A DNA stretch of 44,917 bases from JBHHWH01 sp046756405 (GTDB lineage Bacteria; Actinomycetota; Acidimicrobiia; Spongiisociales; ZC4RG35). The position numbers were made by a program, and so were the translations under genes. The notes under the pieces were generated by a model, which saw only the letters and a list, made by a program, of their open reading frames with translations, was not told the DNA's origin and did not search any database. Location of the stretch: the NCBI GenBank assembly GCA_046756405.1, contig JBHHWH010000007.1, positions 1-44,917 on the forward strand, in the 5' to 3' direction. Every line of letters begins with the position of its first letter. Position 1 is the stretch's first letter. Positions 40,519 through 44,917 of this stretch are shown piece after piece.

Positions 40519-40844
40519 ATTCCCCGCTCGACCAGCCAGAGGACGGCCTCTTTGACCACCACGTCGAGCCCGAAGATCACCCCGGTGAGCGCTATCGAAG
40601 TGATCAGAGTCACCGTGGTGTAGGCGATCATCTGCTCTCGGGTGGGCCAGGTCACCTTCCGCATCTCGACACGCACCTCGTGGAGGTAGTCGGCAACGCG
40701 GCGGTGGATCGGCTTGCGCTCCGTCGGTGCCTTGACGCGTGCCTGGGCGACCGCCGCCGGCTTCGAGGCGCGGTTGCCTGCTCCGTCCTTACGCTTTTTC
40801 CGCCGTTCCTCCCGCTCTTGGAGGCGGCGCATCTCTCTATTCAT
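40515..40844 (-). CDS. secE: Preprotein translocase subunit SecE
   Basis: A 109-residue SecE with an unusually long, very basic N-terminus (M-N-R-E-M-R-R-L-Q-E-R-E-E-R-R-K-K-R-K) and the core L-H-E-V-R-V-E-M-R-K-V-T-W-P-T-R-E-Q, then the conserved single membrane helix (T-L-I-T-S-I-A-L-T-G-V-I-F-G-L-D). It stabilises SecY. AGGAAC precedes ATG 40844. The gene starts 36 bases after tRNA-Trp and may share its transcript. Confidence 0.93.
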   Translation of the reverse strand: MNREMRRLQEREERRKKRKDGAGNRASKPAAVAQARVKAPTERKPIHRRVADYLHEVRVEMRKVTWPTREQMIAYTTVTLITSIALTGVIFGLDVVVKEAVLWLVERGI

Positions 40845-40879
40845 CGCTGTTCCTATGGAGTCTGATACGGGATCCTCAG

Positions 40880-40954
40880 CAGGGGTGGAGGGACTCGAAC
40901 CCCCAACCTCCGGTTTTGGAGACCGGCGCTCTAACCAATTAGAGCTACACCCCT
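40880..40954 (-). tRNA. trpT: tRNA-Trp (anticodon CCA)
   Basis: A 75-base cloverleaf on the minus strand with acceptor stem AGGGGTG / CACCCCT, discriminator G, D stem GCTC/GAGC, anticodon stem CCGGT / ACCGG around CTCCAAA (anticodon CCA) and T stem around TTCGAGT. CCA is not encoded. It precedes secE, as in mycobacteria. Confidence 0.97.
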
Positions 40955-40976
40955 AAGGGGGTTCGCGGGCTGTATG

Positions 40977-41004
40977 AGTATACGGCCGACCCGGCCGCTG
41001 TGAA
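40977..41004 (-). promoter_or_regulatory. Promoter of tRNA-Trp (and perhaps secE)
   Basis: On the minus strand TTCACA (40999-41004) and TATACT (40977-40982) are 16 bases apart, near consensus, ending 22 bases above the tRNA. Same -35 hexamer and spacing as the sigma-factor promoter at 14429-14456. Confidence 0.75.
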
Positions 41005-41052
41005 AACTCGCCCCCGGGCAATCATCCTCCCCAGGCAAGCGGGGCCCATTCC

Positions 41053-42852
41053 TCAATCGCCAGCGGGACTGCTCGCCAGCGAGAGCCGGGCACCTCGAGC
41101 CTCTTCTTCCACACCGTCTGCGGACGGCAGTGTCAGCTCGAATACGCTCCAGCCGTCTTCGCGGCTGTAGACGAGGTCGCCATCCATGAGCCGTGCGAGC
41201 TGCCGGGCCACGCTGAGCCCGATCCCTATGGCGGCCGGTTGGCTCTCCTGGTCGTGGGCCCGATAGTACGGCTCGAAGATCCGCTCCCACTCCTCTGGCG
41301 GAAGCCCCGGACCGTCATCGGCCACCTGTACGGAGACTCTCCTGTCGTCCCGATCGAGACGAATCACGACTCGCTCACCCCCATAGCGGCAGGCGTTGCT
41401 GATCAGGTTGCGCAGGATCTGACGAACCCGAGAGGGATCTCCGAGGAGTCGATATGCCTCACCACGCTCACCCACGACCTCTATGCCTCTGCACTTCTCG
41501 GGACCCCCAGCCTCGAGAACTTGCGCCACTTGGGCTCGGGCGGCCACCGGCACCTTCGAAACCGTGAGCACGTCCAGCTCCGCCCTGGCCGCCACCAATA
41601 GATCGTCGATGATTGAGGACAGGTCGACGGCCTGATCGGCGATGCTGCTGATCATGGCCCGCCTCTCCTGCTCACTCATGTTGAGCCCTCCGTCGCGCAG
41701 CAGCTCGGCAAAGCCGAGCACGCCGGTCAGGGGAGTTCGCAGCTCATGGCTGATCGATGCGAGGAACCGGTCCTTGGCCCGGGTCAGCTCCTTGAGATGT
41801 TCCAGTTCTTCTCGGGCCTCACGCTCGTGTCGGTACTGGTAGGCGCCGACGGCGGCTAGAACGCTGGCCAGGAGACCAGCGAGAAGAAGAAGCAGCGCTC
41901 CAGTGGGATCTGGTTGAAACGAGGCGCCTTCCCTCGGAGAGATCGTGAACTCCCATAGGCGCCCGCCAACCTCCTCCAGACGTGACCACGCGAGCCCGAC
42001 AGGCTGAGCGGATGGCCCTGTGCGGCCGGTGACGTCCACCACCGACCAGACCGTGTCGTCGCCGAGCCTCGACGAGATGCGGGCGTCGAGCAGCTCGCTG
42101 AGATCCATCGGTGCCACGGTGAATCCGGCCACCGCTCCCGTCTCTGGATCGGTCACGGGCCAGTAGACCAGGAAGCCGTCGGAGTCATCCTCTGAGACCA
42201 GTCGTAGGAACGTACTGACAGCGAAGTCCCCGCTCGCCCGCGCCCGTTCCAGCGCCGCCCGACGGTCGGGGTCTGCGAACGAATCGAACCCATGGGGTCG
42301 GTCGAAGGCCTCCGCGGGCTCGAACCATTGCAGGGGGGCATACTCGGACCGCTCGGTCACCGGTACCCGGTTTCCAGAGTCGTCTAATTCGAACACGGTG
42401 TAGCCGGGGATGCTCTTCCCAACCTCGACTTCAAAGTCCTCGAGGTCGGATGCGGAGACGACGGGCATGTAGCCGACTCCCCCGAGCCCGGGAATCGGCT
42501 CGAAGTTGGCGACGAAGCGCTGAAACTCGACCTGGGTGACCTCTTCACTGGCCTGGTAAAGCCCGCCCACCGCAACCAGACGCTCTACCACACTTGCCAC
42601 CGCCGAGGTGGCAGACTCGACGAAGAGACTTCCGCGGGTCTCCAGCGCGGCATCAGCTTCCCTTTGCGCCCGCCCCCACAGCCACGCCGATACGAAGACA
42701 CTGACGATCAACCCCGTCACGCCTAGGAGAAGGGCGAGACGAAAGGCCCCGTCCTTCCGGAACCTGGACGCGGTGGGGATACCAGGGTCGCCTTGTCCGG
42801 ACATCATCTGCCTTATCGACAGGTCCGCCGGTCGGCTTGATGCCGCCCTCAC
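41053..42852 (-). CDS. CHASE-domain sensor histidine kinase
   Basis: A 599-residue membrane kinase. One helix (about 35-55), then an extracytoplasmic CHASE domain (about 70-290; P-G-L-G-G-V-G-Y-M-P-V-V, Y-T-V-F-E-L), a second helix (about 318-342), HisKA S-I-S-H-E-L-R-T-P and HATPase with N-box R-N-L-I-S-N-A-C-R-Y-G and G1 D-D-G-P-G. CHASE domains bind small ligands outside the cell; the ligand here is unknown. No receiver gene is adjacent. GTG 42852 is the longest start; ATGATG (42807/42804) after AAGG is an alternative. It shares kinase-core motifs with the kinase at 14884. Confidence 0.9.
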   Translation of the reverse strand: MRAASSRPADLSIRQMMSGQGDPGIPTASRFRKDGAFRLALLLGVTGLIVSVFVSAWLWGRAQREADAALETRGSLFVESATSAVASVVERLVAVGGLYQASEEVTQVEFQRFVANFEPIPGLGGVGYMPVVSASDLEDFEVEVGKSIPGYTVFELDDSGNRVPVTERSEYAPLQWFEPAEAFDRPHGFDSFADPDRRAALERARASGDFAVSTFLRLVSEDDSDGFLVYWPVTDPETGAVAGFTVAPMDLSELLDARISSRLGDDTVWSVVDVTGRTGPSAQPVGLAWSRLEEVGGRLWEFTISPREGASFQPDPTGALLLLLAGLLASVLAAVGAYQYRHEREAREELEHLKELTRAKDRFLASISHELRTPLTGVLGFAELLRDGGLNMSEQERRAMISSIADQAVDLSSIIDDLLVAARAELDVLTVSKVPVAARAQVAQVLEAGGPEKCRGIEVVGERGEAYRLLGDPSRVRQILRNLISNACRYGGERVVIRLDRDDRRVSVQVADDGPGLPPEEWERIFEPYYRAHDQESQPAAIGIGLSVARQLARLMDGDLVYSREDGWSVFELTLPSADGVEEEARGARLSLASSPAGD

Positions 42853-42877
42853 CTGAAAGACACACCGCCTGAGCCGG

Positions 42878-43210
42878 TCAGGCCACCGTGCGGGGACGGA
42901 ACCGCCAGATGAGGAGTGCGGCCAGTGCCGATACCAGCCCGGCCACCACTGCGACCGGCAGCTTCCAAGAACGAGGAAGCGCCAGATCCCCCTCGAGGGA
43001 GGACATGACCCGCCACTCGAGATCGAGGGGCGCCCTCTCGCCGGTGCCTGCCATCGCCCGCAGTTCGCGGGCGGTCCGCACCATGGCGGCGTGGCGGGCC
43101 TGGCAGCGGAGACAGGAGGAGGTGTGCCGCCGCAGCGGTGTGATCACCGGCCGGTCCTCAACGGCACTGGCGGCGACGAAGGGAAGGGCGAACTCGCAGG
43201 CGGCGCTCAT
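42878..43210 (-). CDS. Putative zinc-binding anti-sigma factor with C-terminal anchor
   Basis: A 110-residue protein with H-T-S-S-C-L-R-C (H-x3-C-x2-C) in the N-terminal half, the zinc-associated anti-sigma (ZAS) signature; the first Cys/His ligand is probably C5 or nearby. One C-terminal hydrophobic helix (about 84-102) is followed by R-F-R-P-R-T-V-A. It overlaps the ECF sigma gene by four bases (ATGA), and the two should be made together. I infer that it holds the sigma factor until a signal releases it. Confidence 0.85.
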   Translation of the reverse strand: MSAACEFALPFVAASAVEDRPVITPLRRHTSSCLRCQARHAAMVRTARELRAMAGTGERAPLDLEWRVMSSLEGDLALPRSWKLPVAVVAGLVSALAALLIWRFRPRTVA

Positions 43211-43785
43211 GCGCTGGCCTCCAGGTCCCTCGCCAGCCGGGCACGGGCTCGATGCAATCTGACCTTGGCGGCGGTGACAGATATCCCCATAGACTCCGCT
43301 ATCTCGGCGTGGGACCAGCCGTAGACGTCTTTCATCACCACCACCTGCCGTTGGGCCTCGGGGAGGCGGTCAAGGGCGGCGCGGAGCCGGCCCCGCAGCT
43401 CGAGGATCTCCCCCGCCACCTCCGGGGTCTCGGGTCCTTCGGGAGCAGCCAGGTCCACGACATCTTCGATGGGGGTGGCACGGTGACGGAGGGCCCGCTT
43501 GCGATGAGTCCAGGCCGTGTTGACGGTGATCCGGTGCAGCCATGTGGAAAGGCGCGCATCACCGCGGAATCGGGGCAGGGCCCGCCAGGCTCGGATCAGC
43601 GCCTCCTGGGCGATGTCCGCCGCCAGATGAGGATCTCCTACAAGTCTTCGGGCCAATGTGTAAACCTCGTCTTGATGTGCCCGTACCAGGGCAGCGAAGG
43701 CCGCACGGTCCCCTTTCCGGGCTCTGGCGACGAGTTCGTCCTCGTCGTGGTTTTCGACCCGTCGCGGGTCGGTCGGGTTACCCAT
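43207..43785 (-). CDS. ECF-type RNA polymerase sigma factor
   Basis: A 192-residue sigma factor. Region 2 has D-I-A-Q-E-A-L-I-R-A-W-R-A-L-P-R-F-R and F-R-G-D-A-R-L-S-T-W-L-H-R-I; region 4 has L-P-E-A-Q-R-Q-V-V-V-M-K-D-V-Y-G-W-S-H-A-E-I-A. It lacks region 3, as ECF factors do. ATG 43785 is preferred over TTG 43791, two codons earlier. The start overlaps the dehydratase stop (43778-43780) by a few bases, so it may be cotranscribed with the dehydratase gene. The regulated genes cannot be predicted. Confidence 0.92.
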   Translation of the reverse strand: MGNPTDPRRVENHDEDELVARARKGDRAAFAALVRAHQDEVYTLARRLVGDPHLAADIAQEALIRAWRALPRFRGDARLSTWLHRITVNTAWTHRKRALRHRATPIEDVVDLAAPEGPETPEVAGEILELRGRLRAALDRLPEAQRQVVVMKDVYGWSHAEIAESMGISVTAAKVRLHRARARLARDLEASA

Positions 43786-44560
43786 CGGCAATCTCGATTC
43801 TGGCAGTCAGATGGGTTTGTGGGCCGGAAGCCAGCTCTCCTTCGAACATCGACCCCTCTCCGGTGAGGGTCACCGTGGCCGGAACCGCAGCCAGGAGGGG
43901 GCTGCGGAACCGCACCCGCGCCTGGGCCAAAGGCCGGGAACCGGAGGCCCGTTGTGCCGCCGCTGCCAGCACCCAGGCGGTCTGCAACAGTCCGTGGACC
44001 ACCACTCCAGGGAAGCCGGCGGCGACGGCCGCCTGGTGGTCCCAGTGAATCGGATTCCAGTCCCGGGTCGCGGCGGCGTAACGGACCAGGTCGGCCCGGG
44101 AGGCTGCCACCTGGCCTTCCGCCGGTGAGCCGCGGTCGGTGTGGTGGGGCTCGACCCGTTCCTCGGCGGCCGGCCTCGGACCGGACCCGGGAACGACGAA
44201 GACGGAGGTTCCCTCAAGGACCGGGCCCTGGTCGTCAGAGGCCTCCAGTTCGAAACCGAGGAACAGCGAGCCGGCCCTCTCCCGGGCCCTGGTGAGGGTG
44301 CCGGTGACTTCGAGGACCGAGCCGACGACCAGGGGACGGTGCCAGGAGAAGGTCTGCTCCCCGTGGACGACGAAGCGGTCGGTGAGACGGGCCAGCAGCT
44401 CGGGGGCCACAGCGAAGAGCGCCGCGGCGGCGAAACCGGGAGGAGCGGTCTCGGTCCACCGGGCCAGATCGTCGCCGGTCACCTCGACAAAGTCGGCCAC
44501 CCCCTCAGCAGAGATCCGCAGCGGCCTCGGGCCGAAGACGTGCCCGACCAGCTCCTCCAT
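43778..44560 (-). CDS. Fused two-hotdog (3R)-hydroxyacyl-ACP dehydratase, HadA/HadB-like
   Basis: A 260-residue protein of two hotdog folds. The N-terminal half resembles the non-catalytic HadA-type/MaoC N-terminal region; the C-terminal half has the MaoC catalytic motif D-W-N-P-I-H-W-D (Asp and His) and G-F-P-G-V-V-V-H-G-L-L. In mycobacteria, HadA and HadB are separate chains between rpmG and trpT and dehydrate FAS-II intermediates; here they are apparently one gene in the same place, so a FAS-type role is inferred. No hadC copy is present. It lies upstream of the ECF sigma gene. Confidence 0.85.
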   Translation of the reverse strand: MEELVGHVFGPRPLRISAEGVADFVEVTGDDLARWTETAPPGFAAAALFAVAPELLARLTDRFVVHGEQTFSWHRPLVVGSVLEVTGTLTRARERAGSLFLGFELEASDDQGPVLEGTSVFVVPGSGPRPAAEERVEPHHTDRGSPAEGQVAASRADLVRYAAATRDWNPIHWDHQAAVAAGFPGVVVHGLLQTAWVLAAAAQRASGSRPLAQARVRFRSPLLAAVPATVTLTGEGSMFEGELASGPQTHLTARIEIADG

Positions 44561-44563
44561 TAC

Positions 44564-44607
44564 CGCGTACCTAATGCACCAGGGGCCATATCTGGCCCCT
44601 GGCGCAA
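44564..44607. repeat. Copy 2 of the duplicated hairpin cassette
   Basis: CCTAATGCACCAGGG, then the perfect stem CCAGGGGCCA / TGGCCCCTGG (44579-44602) and GCGCAAA. Copy 1 is at 36090-36131. It lies right after the rpmG terminator and just before the dehydratase start on the minus strand. Confidence 0.65.
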
Positions 44608-44616
44608 ACAGAAAGA

Positions 44617-44644
44617 GGGAAGGGCCCGTCTTCGGGCCCTTCCC
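44617..44644 (-). terminator. Terminator of rpmG
   Basis: Perfect 12-base-pair stem GGGAAGGGCCCG / CGGGCCCTTCCC, loop TCTT on the plus strand, followed on the minus strand by CTTTCTGTTT. It ends the tuf-rpmG direction. Confidence 0.85.
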
Positions 44645-44663
44645 ACGGTCGACGGCATGACCC

Positions 44664-44825
44664 TTACCGGGTCTCCCGGTGCAGGGTGTGCTTGCGGCAC
44701 CACCGGCAGTACTTCTTCAGTTCCAGCCGCTGCTGGGTCTGGGACTTGTTCTTCGTCGTGACGTAATTGCGCCTCTTGCACTCGGTGCAGGCCAGAGTCA
44801 GCGGCGGTCGCTTGTCGGATGGCAT
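44664..44825 (-). CDS. rpmG: 50S ribosomal protein L33
   Basis: A 53-residue protein, shorter than typical gene-finder cutoffs. It reads M-P-S-D-K-R-P-P-L-T-L-A-C-T-E-C then R-N-Y-V-T-T-K-N-K and K-K-Y-C-R-W-C-R-K-H-T-L-H-R-E-T-R. The two C-x2-C pairs (C13/C16 and C40/C43) make it the zinc-binding form of L33, so no zinc-free paralog is needed to explain it here. Start ATG 44825, directly after the 3' end of tuf. Confidence 0.95.
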   Translation of the reverse strand: MPSDKRPPLTLACTECKRRNYVTTKNKSQTQQRLELKKYCRWCRKHTLHRETR

Positions 44826-44858
44826 GGTCTACTCGTTTCGTTGACGGGTCCAGCCGTC

Positions 44859-44917
44859 CTACTTGATGATCTTGGTTACTCGTCCGGCGCCTACGGTCCG
44901 GCCGCCTTCCCGGATAG
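44859..44917 (-). CDS. tuf: Elongation factor Tu, C-terminal 18 residues (window edge)
   Basis: The frame entering from the right edge ends I-R-E-G-G-R-T-V-G-A-G-R-V-T-K-I-I-K with stop TAG at 44859-44861, the signature end of EF-Tu (FAIREGGRTVGAGxVTKI). Its position just upstream of rpmG on the same strand agrees with a tuf gene. Only the last 18 residues are visible. Confidence 0.88.
   Translation of the reverse strand, partial: IREGGRTVGAGRVTKIIK

Noticed and set aside
1..44917. Search for CRISPR repeats, insertion sequences, attachment sites, replication origin and rRNA
   Set aside because: No regularly spaced direct repeats, transposase or integrase motif, DnaA-box cluster or rRNA signature was seen by eye.

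Overview
The window reads as chromosomal core sequence from a high-GC Gram-positive bacterium, most likely a deep-branching actinobacterium such as Acidimicrobiia (lineage is inference). The evidence is a polyphosphate glucokinase, a MutT1-type Nudix/histidine-phosphatase fusion, a CtaA heme A synthase, a short SigA/SigB-type sigma factor, an RpmG / hotdog dehydratase / tRNA-Trp / SecE / NusG / L11 / L1 order that resembles the mycobacterial hadABC-trpT-secE locus, and many genes whose start codon lies 6-9 bases after a TANNNT -10 box, the layout of leaderless actinobacterial transcripts. I see no insertion sequence, prophage, CRISPR array or rRNA operon.

Left part (1-14.9 kb). The 3' end of ispD enters from the left. 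A minus-strand group follows: GDPD phosphodiesterase, a secreted/anchored protein and a GNAT acetyltransferase. Then come HU, a PaaG-like crotonase, and a minus-strand run of phosphotransferase, phosphoribosyltransferase and DUF3237 genes, with an MMPL/RND transporter and a HisC-type aminotransferase upstream. Divergent from hisC is a fused 2-oxoacid dehydrogenase E1 alpha-beta gene, translationally coupled to a LOG-like protein, then a small Cys/His protein and the MutT1-like gene. A sigma-70 factor and a CBS-domain protein form a minus-strand pair, followed by a small membrane protein.

Middle part (14.9-36.2 kb). A soluble PAS-PAS histidine kinase, a DUF255 thioredoxin-fold protein, a VOC protein, an MBL hydrolase, heme A synthase, a small membrane ORF and a cystathionine beta-synthase-like enzyme lead to an intergenic region. 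Its minus strand carries an almost perfect anti-16S Shine-Dalgarno, a 15-codon ORF and several hairpins. Next are a membrane-anchored HTH protein, a lipoprotein, a selenocysteine tRNA, an Nfu-N/ferredoxin-NADP reductase fusion, malic enzyme fused to a phosphotransacetylase-like domain, HflX, polyphosphate glucokinase, 6-phosphogluconate dehydrogenase, a tandem GNAT protein, SerB and aminopeptidase N.

Right part (36.2-44.9 kb). All on the minus strand apart from one hydrolase: tuf (3' end only), rpmG, a two-hotdog dehydratase, an ECF sigma factor with its zinc anti-sigma factor, a CHASE-domain histidine kinase, tRNA-Trp, secE, nusG, rplK, rplA, then after a plus-strand alpha/beta hydrolase the L10 leader, rplJ and rplL.

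The window is mostly housekeeping. The strongest oddities are the candidate structured RNA/mini-ORF at about 21.73-21.93 kb, the tRNA-Sec without visible sel genes beside a fused redox protein, the fused E1 enzyme coupled to a LOG protein, a duplicated hairpin cassette after two ribosomal-protein genes, and the signalling genes lying inside the dehydratase/secE locus.
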